Assembly (NCBI RefSeq): GCF_003096015.2
Contig: NZ_CP029185.2
Span: 1-64,000 of the forward strand
Source: Limnobaculum parvum
Lineage (GTDB): Bacteria; Pseudomonadota; Gammaproteobacteria; Enterobacterales; Enterobacteriaceae
DNA length: 64,000 bases
Direction of reading: 5' to 3'
Part shown: positions 32,780-41,108 of the stretch, one piece after another
Numbering within the stretch: the stretch's first letter is position 1
Layout of the letters: every line of letters begins with the position of its first letter
Position numbers and translations under genes: made by a program
The notes under the pieces: model-generated
Told to the model about the DNA's origin: nothing
Database searches by the model: none
The model's input: the letters and a program-made list of their open reading frames with translations, nothing else

Positions 32780-34945
32780 ATGAGTCAGGATTTTAATCCT
32801 AAAACTGATGCCCAACAGGACAGTTTGCTATGGTCTGTTCAATGGCTTGCGTCTTATTACAATAAACCGGCCAGTGCGGCGGTTTTGTATGCGGGATTGC
32901 CGAGAGAAAGGAAACTCACTCCCCAGTTAGCATTACGAATGCTCGATCAGATAGGTATGGGAGTTGGCTGGGTTGAAAGGGATTTAAATCAGTTATTCTC
33001 TTACCTGTTTCCGGTCGCGATAACGCGTAAAGACGGTACTCACTGTATTGTCACCGAACGAATGGGCAAAGGCGCAAATACTTCTTATCGAGTTGTGCTG
33101 CCGGAGAGTGGCGGTGGTGAAATCACCCTTTCCGCCAGTGCGCTAGGGGAGGTTTATTCGGGATTTGCATTGTTATGTAACCCCAAGCCGAAACTGGATG
33201 AGCGCAGTAATGACTGCCTGCCAGAGCCGAATAGAGAGGGGCATTGGCTGTTTTCTACGTTATGGCGCTATCGTCATTACTTTGCCAGTGCAGCGTTAGC
33301 CGCGCTGCTGGCTAACGTTCTGACGTTGGCTTCTACCTTCTTCACCATGAACGTGTATGACCGGGTGGTACCAACCCAAGCCTATGTAACCTTATGGTCA
33401 CTGGCGGTGGGTGTGGCCATTGCTATTACCTTTGAGTTCATCTCACGGTTGGTGAGGGCTCACTTAATTGATATTGCAGGTAAAAAGGCTGATTTATTGC
33501 TGGGTACCATGCTGTTTAGACAGGTGATGTCCATTCGGATGGAAAATAAACCGCAGTCATCAGGCTCGTTTGCCAACCAACTGCGTGAGTTTGAATCGGT
33601 ACGAGACTTTGTGACGTCCGCCACGCTATCCACGCTGTCCGATCTGCCATTCTGTCTTTTATTCCTGTTTATCATCTATCTGGTTGCCGGCCCACTGGCG
33701 TTGGTTACTTTGGGTGCGATACCTGTCATTTTGATTGTCAGCATCTATATTCAATGGCCGCTGTCAAAAAACATGAAAGAAAACATGAGAGAAATCTCTC
33801 TCAAACAGGGGCTACTGATTGAAACCATCGACGGGATGGAATCGCTGAAAGCCGCCCGCGGTGAAGGTGTAATGCAAAAGCGCTGGGAAGATTTCAGTGC
33901 ATTAGCCGCAGCTTCTTCCATGAAATCAAAAGCCCTGTCGAGCTTTATGACCACCTTTGTTTCGTTTGTTCAGCAACTGACAACGGTGGTGTTAGTGGTG
34001 TGGGGCGTTTACCTGATCCACGCTGGCGAACTGACCATGGGTTCAATGATCGGTGCGGTGATCCTGTCGGGTCGTACCTTATCCCCACTGGCTTCGGTAG
34101 TGGGTTTGGCGATCCGTTTCCAGCAGGCCAAGGCCGCGTTGGGTTCACTGAACCAACTGATGAAAATGCCCAAAGAGCGGGATGATAAGATTCACTATCT
34201 GTCCGCGCCAAGCTTCACCGGTAATTTACGCTTAAGAAACGTCAACTTTAGTTACCCGAGTGGCAACATGATGATGGCCGCGCCGGTAGTACTTCAGAAA
34301 ATCAACTTTGCCATTCGTCAGGGTGAGCGGGTTGCTATTCTCGGCAGTATCGGTAGCGGTAAGTCCACATTGTTGAAAGTGATGGCGCGGTTGTTCCAGC
34401 CAAGTAATGGCCAACTGATGATTGATAATGTGGATGCCACCCAGGTAGACCCTGCGGACTGGCGTACCTCCGTTGGCTATGTGGGTCAAGACAGCCGATT
34501 GTTCTTTGGTACGTTGAGAGAAAACGTTGTGATTGGTAACCCATCCGCAACCACAGAAGAAATTCTTGCTGTAGCTCGTATGACCGGGCTGGATAAAGTC
34601 GCTTCTCGTCACCCATTAGGTTTTGAAATGCCGATTGGTGAGATGGGACAGGGTATCTCCGGCGGTCAGAAGCAGCTGGTTTCACTGGCGCGTTGCTTAC
34701 TACTGAAGCCAAAAGTCTTGTTGATGGATGAGCCAACCAGTTCGATGGATGCCATGACCGAGTTGCAATTTATTCAGCAATTAAAAGCAGCAATAAGCGA
34801 TCAAACGCTGATATTGGTGACCCATCGTTTCTCACTGCTGGAACTGGTCGACCGCTTGATTGTGCTGGATGAGGGCAAAGTGGTGGCAGATGGACCGAAA
34901 GATGAGGTTATTGCCGCGCTGAAAGCCAACGGTAAAGCACAGTAA
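32780..34945 (+). CDS. T1SS ABC transporter, LapB/LssB type, locus 1
   Basis: This is the inner-membrane ATPase/permease that powers export of the adhesin from cytosol to outside (721 aa). Residues 1-150 form a C39-peptidase-like domain. The segment equivalent to the catalytic Cys reads SLLWSVQWLASYY, without Cys, so it should bind substrate rather than cleave it. The transmembrane domain spans about 165-460. The nucleotide-binding domain has Walker A GSIGSGKS (522-529), signature GISGGQKQ (from 625), Walker B ending Asp650-Glu651 and H-loop His682. This set matches the LssB-type (TIGR03375-like) exporters of large RTX/BapA adhesins. AGGA 6 bp before the ATG supports the start. HlyD-type and TolC-type genes follow after 58 and 9 bp, giving one complete T1SS. 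A second transporter begins at 63285. Confidence 0.95.
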   Translation: MSQDFNPKTDAQQDSLLWSVQWLASYYNKPASAAVLYAGLPRERKLTPQLALRMLDQIGMGVGWVERDLNQLFSYLFPVAITRKDGTHCIVTERMGKGANTSYRVVLPESGGGEITLSASALGEVYSGFALLCNPKPKLDERSNDCLPEPNREGHWLFSTLWRYRHYFASAALAALLANVLTLASTFFTMNVYDRVVPTQAYVTLWSLAVGVAIAITFEFISRLVRAHLIDIAGKKADLLLGTMLFRQVMSIRMENKPQSSGSFANQLREFESVRDFVTSATLSTLSDLPFCLLFLFIIYLVAGPLALVTLGAIPVILIVSIYIQWPLSKNMKENMREISLKQGLLIETIDGMESLKAARGEGVMQKRWEDFSALAAASSMKSKALSSFMTTFVSFVQQLTTVVLVVWGVYLIHAGELTMGSMIGAVILSGRTLSPLASVVGLAIRFQQAKAALGSLNQLMKMPKERDDKIHYLSAPSFTGNLRLRNVNFSYPSGNMMMAAPVVLQKINFAIRQGERVAILGSIGSGKSTLLKVMARLFQPSNGQLMIDNVDATQVDPADWRTSVGYVGQDSRLFFGTLRENVVIGNPSATTEEILAVARMTGLDKVASRHPLGFEMPIGEMGQGISGGQKQLVSLARCLLLKPKVLLMDEPTSSMDAMTELQFIQQLKAAISDQTLILVTHRFSLLELVDRLIVLDEGKVVADGPKDEVIAALKANGKAQ

Positions 34946-35003
34946 CAAATAGTTTTTAGGCTGTTTCAAGCATAAAGTTATACAGAAATTAACGGGGCCG
35001 AAA

Positions 35004-36299
35004 GTGACAGAGAGCAATAATGGTGCGGGGAAATCAGGTTCCATGACAGATAAAAAACAGCAGGTGAGTGGAGGGCTACCTTCACCAACAGGCAAAGTGA
35101 AATCAAGTGATTTGCCTTATATGCGCGACTTGCAGGAAGCGTTGATCGAACAAAAAACGCCGTTCAGCATGGTCATGCTCTATTTAATTGCGGCCGTATT
35201 GGTCATTGCGATTATCTGGGCGAAATTCGCTCGGGTAGAAGAAGTGACGCTGGGAGAAGGGCGAATTATTCCCGCCAGCCGTGAACAAGTTATTCAGAGC
35301 CTAGAAGGAGGGATCCTAGAAGAGCTAAATGTGCACGAAGGGGACATCGTCGAGAAAGGGCAGATACTGCTAAAAATCGACCCAACGCGGGTGGGCGCGG
35401 TGTACCGCGAAGGGGTTTCTAAAGTGATTGGCTTGAAAGCGTCGATTGCCCGGTTACGTTCAGAAGCCTACGGCGTTCCGCTGGAGTTCCCGGCCGATGT
35501 GAAAGCGGTGCCGTCGGTAGTCAACGATGAAACTCAGGCTTATAACGCACGCAGACAAACGCTGGATGAGAGTGTGAAAACGCTGAAAACCAGCCTGCAA
35601 CTGGCCCAGAGTGAAATTAACCTGTCTGAGCCGTTGATGAAAAAAGGGCTGATGTCGGAAGTTGAGCTATTGAGAATGCGCCGTCAGGCCAACGAATTTA
35701 GCCTGCAAATTGCCGAACGCCAAAACCGATTCCGTTCTGAAGCCAACGCCGAATTGAACAAGTTTGAAAGTGAACTGGCCCAAACCGTGCAGAACGTGGC
35801 GGCGCGGGAAGATGTCATGAACCGTACCACCATTGTTGCCCCGGTGCGGGGCACGGTCAATAACATTAAGGTGACCACGGTAGGTGGGGTAATCCAGCAG
35901 GGGGCGGAAATCATGGCGATTATTCCGCTGGAAGATCAACTGCTGGTGGAAGCCAAGATTAAGCCATCGGACGTGGCGTTTTTGCATCCGGGCCTGCGCG
36001 CAACGGTAAAAATCACGGCGTATGACTACTCGATTTACGGTGGGCTTAGCGGCACGTTAGAACATATCAGCCCGGATACGCTAAAAGATGAAGACAAGAT
36101 GCGTCAGGGGCGGGGTGAAAGCACCTATTACCGGGTGTTAGTGCGGACTGACAAAGCAGCGCTGACGGCGAAAGATAAAGTCTTCCCCATTATGCCGGGG
36201 ATGATAGCGACGGTAGAAATCAGAACAGGAGAGAAAACCATACTGGATTACATCCTGAAACCGGTCTTGAAGGCCAGAGAAGCGTTCCGGGAACGGTAA
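35004..36299 (+). CDS. T1SS periplasmic adaptor, HlyD family
   Basis: This membrane-fusion protein links the ABC transporter to the TolC-like channel. It has 431 aa: a short cytosolic N terminus, one transmembrane helix at about 55-75, and a split lipoyl/barrel-sandwich domain (VIQSLEGGILEELNVHEGDI near 96-115 and the second half near 272-300). A coiled-coil hairpin between the halves and a beta-barrel C-terminal part complete it, as in type I secretion HlyD/LapC proteins. I accept the GTG at 35004 (GGGG 6 bp upstream). An in-frame ATG at 35043 is an alternative that would remove only 13 polar residues. The stop lies 9 bp before the TolC-like gene, so coupling is likely. Only one adaptor gene is visible; it may serve both adhesin systems, or a second may lie beyond the window. 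Confidence 0.93.
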   Translation: MTESNNGAGKSGSMTDKKQQVSGGLPSPTGKVKSSDLPYMRDLQEALIEQKTPFSMVMLYLIAAVLVIAIIWAKFARVEEVTLGEGRIIPASREQVIQSLEGGILEELNVHEGDIVEKGQILLKIDPTRVGAVYREGVSKVIGLKASIARLRSEAYGVPLEFPADVKAVPSVVNDETQAYNARRQTLDESVKTLKTSLQLAQSEINLSEPLMKKGLMSEVELLRMRRQANEFSLQIAERQNRFRSEANAELNKFESELAQTVQNVAAREDVMNRTTIVAPVRGTVNNIKVTTVGGVIQQGAEIMAIIPLEDQLLVEAKIKPSDVAFLHPGLRATVKITAYDYSIYGGLSGTLEHISPDTLKDEDKMRQGRGESTYYRVLVRTDKAALTAKDKVFPIMPGMIATVEIRTGEKTILDYILKPVLKAREAFRER

Positions 36300-36308
36300 G
36301 GTTATATT

Positions 36309-38807
36309 ATGAAAATCAAACAACTTGCCCTGCTCACGCTGTCGCTGTCCGTGTCCTTAACGACCGCGACATCCGCGAGGGTTGATGACAGCCTGATGCA
36401 ATCACTGCAGCCGGGTCGCCGTGCGGGGGTGGTTAATCCACCGCCACCGTCAATGAAGAAGCCCGTAGTGCCCTCGGTCCCGGTAGAGCAGGCCCGCTCA
36501 TCCGATCCGGTTATTCTGATGCCGACGCCGGTATCAGCCACGCCGGCCCGTGCCGTTCAGCCAACGATTGTGGTACCGCCACCGGTGGCGGTTTCGACCG
36601 TGGGTCGAGATGGTAAAGGGTGGATAGCCGATCCACCGCGCGTTCAACCTGCCGCTCAACCCGAGCCGGTGAGCCAACCGTCACGCGCCCCTGCAACCGC
36701 CGATCATGATAATCAGGTGTTGGAGCTGATGGATATTGAGACGGCTGAGACAGCGCAGGCCCCTGCGGAGCCGGTAGTGAAAAGTGTGAGTACGCCGGTT
36801 GTGGCACCTCAGCCGGTCACAACAGTCCACAATGCGGCCCCCGTGACACCAACCCCAACGGTGCCTACGGCGGCCATAGCAACGGTGGGTCGTGACGGTA
36901 AGGCATGGTCGGTAGCCCCGACTCCGGCTAAGGCGTCGTCCGCGGTTGCGTCGTCAACGAAAACTGCCGGTGATGATGCGCAATCGATGGAGTTTATGCC
37001 GATTGAAAATACCGAAGGCATGACTGAAAACGCCGGAAATAGTGCATTGGTCAGCGAGCCGGAGCCAAAACGGAGTTCACAAAATCCGGCCCCGGTAGTG
37101 GCGATGGCACCTGTGGCTAAGGCCCCAAGCACCGTGGATATGGCCCCGGAGAAGATGACTCCAGCGGCGGCCCCGGCCCCGGCACCGGCCCGCCAGCCGG
37201 TGAGTGCGCCGTCGTCGAACGCGGTCGGTAAAGGCCATGATACAGAACAACTCAGTTTTACTGAGCTAGCGTTGGACTCGAATGAGCCGATGACGGAGTC
37301 CACTCCTATCGTGGCTCAAGCCGCGCCGGATAACGCCACCGCGACGTCAGGCCATTCAACAACAATGTTGACGGATACCCGACCTGAGATTCAGCCGGTA
37401 TCCGGCAAAAATAAGACGGCTAAAAATGAGCTGGCGGATACGCCTGCGCTGTCGCCTAAGGGTGATAAGACGGTTCAGCAGGATATCCTGAACTGGACGG
37501 TGACGGATACCTCATTGGCACCGGCCGATACCACCAGCAGTGCGGATTTATATAAGTCCGCTCCGAAGCTGTCGGCTTCCGGTAGCAATAAAGCCTCGGT
37601 TGATTTTATCAAGGATACGGTGCGACAGGCGCTGGTGTTCAGCCCAGAAATCCGTAATGCCGAGGCGTCATCAACGGCATCCCGATACGACGTAGATGAA
37701 ATCAAAGGTAAGCGTTGGCCTCAGGTGAAAGTGGGTGCTAACTCACCGATTTCCAGTTTTGGTGGGGGTAAAAGCGTTAGTAACTCAACGGATGTGAGTG
37801 ATACCAGCGGTTCGGTGTCGATGACGACCACGGTTTATGACTTTGGTAAAACCAGCAGCGGAATTCAGAGCGCCGAAGAAACCTCGAAAGCCTCGTTGGA
37901 ATTAGAAAAGCTGACGCGTAACCAGATAGCGTTCCAAACGATTTCTGGCGTGCTGGAGTTGGATAAATATCAGAAAGATATTCAAGTAGCGAAACTGTAT
38001 CAGACCCGCATGTCGGATCTGGTCAAAATGCTGTCGCAAATAACGGAAACGGATAAAGGGCGGGGCAGCGAACTGGTTCAGGCGCGTTCTAAGCTGTTAC
38101 AGGCTCAAACCAACGTTCAGCAGTTAGAAAGTAAATGGCGAGAAACGCAGATCAAAATGACCCGTTTGGTCGGTCACGAAGTGGCGGTCCCGGAAAATCT
38201 CAAGTGGGAAGGGTCCGATCTGTCGACGAACACCATTTTAACCGCGCTGGATAATCACCCGCAAATCTTGCGCGCGAAAGCGGAAGTGCAGGCGAGTTTA
38301 TATAAGGCGGATGCGATTAAGTCATCCTCTTATCCAAATATCAACTGGGTGGTATCCAAAAGCAGCGCTAAAGATGTGAATGGCGATGAGCAAGCTTGGT
38401 ACACGGGAGTCAACGTGGAGTGGGACTTGTTTACCGGTGGCTCAGCCTCGGCGTCACAGCAGGCGGCGGCTCAACGCGCGCAGGCGACCCAAATGCAGTT
38501 TGAAACCACGGTGTTGGAGTTGAAATACAAAATCCGCAGCATGATCCAGACGCGAGATTCGTCATTCGAGCGAGCAAAAGAGTATCGGAATTTATCGGCC
38601 GATACCGACCGGGTAAGAACGATGTTCTATGAACAATGGTACTACTTGGGTAAACGTTCGTTACTGGATGTGCTTACGGCGGAAAACGAACACTTTAACA
38701 ACCAGATTTCAGCAATTAACAATCAGTACGATGGCTATACCGCGAATATTAGTATTATGTCGGAATCAGCTATGTTACTGAATTGGTTAGGTATGCCGGT
38801 TTATTGA
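36309..38807 (+). CDS. TolC-family outer-membrane T1SS channel with long N-terminal extension
   Basis: This is the outer-membrane exit duct of the secretion system, 832 aa, nearly twice the usual 430-490. A Sec signal peptide probably ends near Ala23. The outer-membrane efflux protein region lies only in residues 431-832, with the TVYDFGKTSSGIQSAEE and VNVEWDLFTGGSASASQQ motifs and the usual repeated helical hairpins. Residues 24-430 are Pro/Ala/Val/Thr-rich and probably disordered. They carry a loose internal repeat: VGRDGKGW at 98-105, VGRDGKAW at 193-200 and a degenerate VGKG at 306, each followed by an acidic patch such as LELMDIET, MEFMPIENTE or LSFTELALDSNE. In TolC both termini face the periplasm, so the extension should lie there. 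TAAGG overlapping the HlyD stop provides the Shine-Dalgarno sequence. A stem-loop follows the gene. Confidence 0.9.
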   Translation: MKIKQLALLTLSLSVSLTTATSARVDDSLMQSLQPGRRAGVVNPPPPSMKKPVVPSVPVEQARSSDPVILMPTPVSATPARAVQPTIVVPPPVAVSTVGRDGKGWIADPPRVQPAAQPEPVSQPSRAPATADHDNQVLELMDIETAETAQAPAEPVVKSVSTPVVAPQPVTTVHNAAPVTPTPTVPTAAIATVGRDGKAWSVAPTPAKASSAVASSTKTAGDDAQSMEFMPIENTEGMTENAGNSALVSEPEPKRSSQNPAPVVAMAPVAKAPSTVDMAPEKMTPAAAPAPAPARQPVSAPSSNAVGKGHDTEQLSFTELALDSNEPMTESTPIVAQAAPDNATATSGHSTTMLTDTRPEIQPVSGKNKTAKNELADTPALSPKGDKTVQQDILNWTVTDTSLAPADTTSSADLYKSAPKLSASGSNKASVDFIKDTVRQALVFSPEIRNAEASSTASRYDVDEIKGKRWPQVKVGANSPISSFGGGKSVSNSTDVSDTSGSVSMTTTVYDFGKTSSGIQSAEETSKASLELEKLTRNQIAFQTISGVLELDKYQKDIQVAKLYQTRMSDLVKMLSQITETDKGRGSELVQARSKLLQAQTNVQQLESKWRETQIKMTRLVGHEVAVPENLKWEGSDLSTNTILTALDNHPQILRAKAEVQASLYKADAIKSSSYPNINWVVSKSSAKDVNGDEQAWYTGVNVEWDLFTGGSASASQQAAAQRAQATQMQFETTVLELKYKIRSMIQTRDSSFERAKEYRNLSADTDRVRTMFYEQWYYLGKRSLLDVLTAENEHFNNQISAINNQYDGYTANISIMSESAMLLNWLGMPVY

Positions 38808-38826
38808 TCATTTTTCGAATAGAGAG

Positions 38827-38862
38827 TAGGGACCATTACTATTATATAGCTAATGGTCCCTA
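38827..38862 (+). terminator. Probable terminator of T1SS operon 1
   Basis: Twelve-base perfect arms TAGGGACCATTA and TAATGGTCCCTA flank a 12-nt AT-rich loop, 20 bp after the TolC-like stop. A smaller stem (ATGCCG / CGGCAT, 38862-38878) follows immediately. There is no pronounced T-run, so termination may be partial. Confidence 0.55.
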
Positions 38863-38928
38863 TGCCGATGAGCGGCATCATTATCCATAAGTCTAATGGA
38901 TTGTTATGGTAATCATGGAGAATTTGTA

Positions 38929-39204
38929 GTGAAAAAGGATGTACCCATTTGTCATCACTGCAATCAGAGTGGTGGCATAAAGAAGTATGGTATTACCCAG
39001 TCGGGCCATCAACGTTACTTTTGCCGGTTATGCAAAAGAACGTTTCAGACCGGCTATTTTTATAAAGGGCGAGAGCAATATATTGCCGCTCAAATTGAGC
39101 GATTGCTGTCAAATTCTTTTACTCCTGAACAAATTAGTGCGGAAATTCAGGTTGATTTAGATACTGTGGAGCAGCATATCAAGATATTAATATCTAAACG
39201 ATGA
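38929..39204 (+). CDS. Solitary IS1 InsA-like zinc-ribbon/HTH protein
   Basis: A 91-aa product, the same length as InsA of IS1. Two Cys-x2-Cys pairs (CHHC and CRLC) with GHQRYFCRLCKRTF between and after them form an InsA-type zinc ribbon. The C-terminal half, SFTPEQISAEIQVDLDTVEQ, looks like a helix-turn-helix. The GTG at 38929 is chosen because GGAG lies 8 bp upstream. An ATG at 38896 in frame would add 11 residues without a clear Shine-Dalgarno sequence. No insB/transposase frame and no IS1-type terminal repeats are visible around it, so this is not an intact insertion sequence. It may be an IS relic or a domesticated DNA-binding regulator of the flanking adhesin loci (inference). It lies 121 bp after the TolC-like gene. 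Confidence 0.7.
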   Translation: MKKDVPICHHCNQSGGIKKYGITQSGHQRYFCRLCKRTFQTGYFYKGREQYIAAQIERLLSNSFTPEQISAEIQVDLDTVEQHIKILISKR

Positions 39205-39428
39205 AGTAACTTTTTTATGTGTAAATATTCTACCTACCCGTACCTGATGTCACTCATTAAGTATTCATAAAATGAATCAGGTTCTCAGTCCCGCCCTGCT
39301 TCCTCAGCGTCCCAAATTCGGGGCTCAATTCCTTAATCAATCGGTATTAGTGCATTAGAACCTATCTTATCAGTGGACTGACCCTATAAAGTTGGACAGT
39401 TTGTATTAAACGGTTTTCAAGGTATGGG
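39205..39428. other. Gene-free junction before the IS66 remnant
   Basis: About 220 bp of sequence with no coding potential I can support. A short stretch near 39374-39399 (tgaccctataaagttggaca) resembles the ends of some IS3-family elements, but nothing else of such an element is present. It is probably insertion-sequence debris. Confidence 0.4.
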
Positions 39429-40332
39429 GTAACCATTCGGCCATCTCACCTTTACCTACAGCTCAAAATTGATCACCCTAAATCTTATTTTCACTACAAT
39501 AAGGTTTTTATCATGTCAAAATCATCTCGCGCTTCTCTTGAGCGCTGAACCCAAACGCTCACGGCTGCTGCCGGCATTCCCCGGTGAAGCCCGTGAAGAG
39601 AGGATACTGACACTCCTTGGTGAGCAGTGTCCCGACTGCGGCCATGCCCTGCATTTTCTTCGTGATGAACTTAGTGAACGTTTAGAGTATGTTCCCGAGC
39701 TTTATCGTCCTCCGCCATATTCGCCCACAGTTTAGTTGCCCGTGCTGCCAGACAGTGCATGCCGCTACCTTACCCGCTCAGATTATTGATAAAGGGCTGC
39801 CGGGACCGGGCTTGTTGACACAGGTACTGACCAGTAAATATCGTGATCGCCACCCTTGTATCGTCAGTTGGCGACTTACCGTCGAAGTGTGGCGCTCCAA
39901 CTGCTGGTTGCTATGCGGCGTCACGACGTACAATAGTCTCCGGTACTGCACGCGGATGGAAACCCCACTGTCAATACTGGACTCCGGTAAAGGGGCAACC
40001 CTGCTGGGGTATCCGCAAGGCGATAGGCTATGCGTTAAAGCGCAGGCCTCGTTGATAGGCAATGTCTTTATTGGTCGTTTCCTATCGACAATAATCGGGT
40101 GGGAAATGTGGTTAGCCCGATAGCCGTAGTCCGTAAGAACGGGCTGTTTGCGGGTTTTCTGCAGGCAGGGCGGCAGGTGTCATAGGCCTGCTGTAAACAG
40201 CGAAATTCAATGGTTACCCCCCTACGTCTGGCTACGTGAGTTGTTCCCTATGCCGAGAACCGTTGTTACCTGACCATTGAAAAGATAACCGTTCCGTTTT
40301 TGTACCTCAAAGTGAGATGACCGGACGGTTAC
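39429..40332 (+). mobile_element. Decayed IS66-family insertion sequence
   Basis: The left end begins GTAACCATTCGGCC at 39429. The right end is the imperfect inverse ending GGTTAC at 40332; over the terminal 21 bp the two arms match at 18 positions. IS66 elements characteristically begin with GTAA. Between the ends lie broken pieces of an IS66 TnpC transposase. The span is about 0.9 kb against roughly 2.5 kb for intact elements, so much has been deleted, including any tnpA/tnpB. The adjacent octamers do not match, so no target duplication is preserved. Confidence 0.7.
39544..40255 (+). pseudogene. IS66 TnpC transposase pseudogene with several frameshifts
   Basis: Fragments in successive frames match the order of an IS66 TnpC. 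The zinc-finger region is EEQCPDCG-like (EQCPDCGHALHFLRDELSER, about 39620-39690). After a frameshift near 39707 comes HIRPQFSCPCC and LPAQIIDKGLPGPGLLTQVL, then LYRQ after another shift. The catalytic box VLHAD is at 39942-39956 and is separated by one extra G from ETPLSILDSGKG. From 40123 there is VRKNGLFAGFLQAGR, and finally PYVWLRELF near 40220. Several frameshifts and an in-frame stop (40183) make it non-functional. It could not supply transposase. Confidence 0.82.
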
Positions 40333-40881
40333 ATCTATCCAATAAATCCTGCCTATTTAGCATTGCCATGTTGATTAGCCCTGCGTTCGCGCCTTGGGAT
40401 ACCCCGCGGGAATCGTTTAAGATATTCAGGGCATAGAGTTTATTACTTTTGTTGTGCTCAATATTGGCAGGTATATATTTTATGGGCTATATCTATATTA
40501 AGAAATTAAGTCAATACGATTTTTAGACAGCATGATCTCTTTACAACGGATGATTAAATATAAAGAAAAACGTTCGATAATCTCTTCAATAAACGAATAT
40601 GTAACAATGTATGTTTATTTATGAATGATGTTAACCTGTAGGTTAAAGAATAATCTTAAATAAGATATGGAAAGATGTATTTTACCAACCTCATGAATAG
40701 GTTGATTATTAGTATTGATTTGTTGTTTTGCTTGTTTATAAAATAAAAAGTATCGATATTCTTTGTTTTTAACTTTAAGGAAACTTTTAGAGTATTAATT
40801 TTTTTTAAGTTACCCCGCAATATTTACGATCGCAACATTTATCAAATTATAGTGATTAAATCTAATAAAAACCCTCAATAG

Positions 40882-40896
40882 CAGGATTAAATCCTG
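40882..40896. promoter_or_regulatory. Perfect 15-bp dyad upstream of adhesin 2
   Basis: CAGGATT-A-AATCCTG is a perfect inverted repeat around a single central base, 213 bp before the adhesin start and close to a TTGACA. The short spacer makes a dimer-binding operator more likely than an RNA hairpin. No regulator is identified. Confidence 0.4.
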
Positions 40897-41076
40897 ATTT
40901 GTATTAATTGACACATCTCAAAGATCGCATTGAGTCATCTTGTTGGTTTAATATATAAGGTGAAGTAGATTTTTTTCATTTTAATTTAAAAATGTTGTTT
41001 TTTTATAAGGATTTTGTACGGTAAAGGACTTTTTATTGTACAGAAACGCTAGCTAGCTAGTGTAGGAATATTCAAA

Positions 41077-41108
41077 AATACTTAAGGATATAAAGGAGTT
41101 ATTCAAGT
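41077..41108 (+). promoter_or_regulatory. Conserved leader and RBS of adhesin 2
   Basis: Identical to the 32 bases before adhesin 1, with AAGGAG 10 bp before the ATG. Homology between the two loci starts here and continues into the coding sequence. Confidence 0.75.

Larger units (their letters stand above)
40333..41108. other. AT-rich upstream region of adhesin 2
   Basis: No gene can be supported here. After about 100 bp of mixed composition the sequence becomes strongly AT-rich up to the adhesin leader. A 15-bp perfect dyad lies at 40882-40896. A consensus TTGACA at 40908-40913 has no good -10 hexamer at normal spacing. A gctagctagctag tract lies at about 41048-41060. Apart from the last 32 bases it shares no obvious sequence with the region upstream of adhesin 1, so the two adhesins are probably regulated separately. 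Confidence 0.55.

Noticed and set aside
39374..39399. Sequence resembling the terminus of an IS3-family element (also weakly near 6110-6135)
   Set aside because: About 20 bp of similarity from memory, with no transposase fragments or matching opposite end. Too little to call.
40908..40960. Promoter for adhesin 2 built on TTGACA at 40908
   Set aside because: No acceptable -10 hexamer occurs 16-18 bp downstream; the AT-rich hexamers further on have poor spacing.
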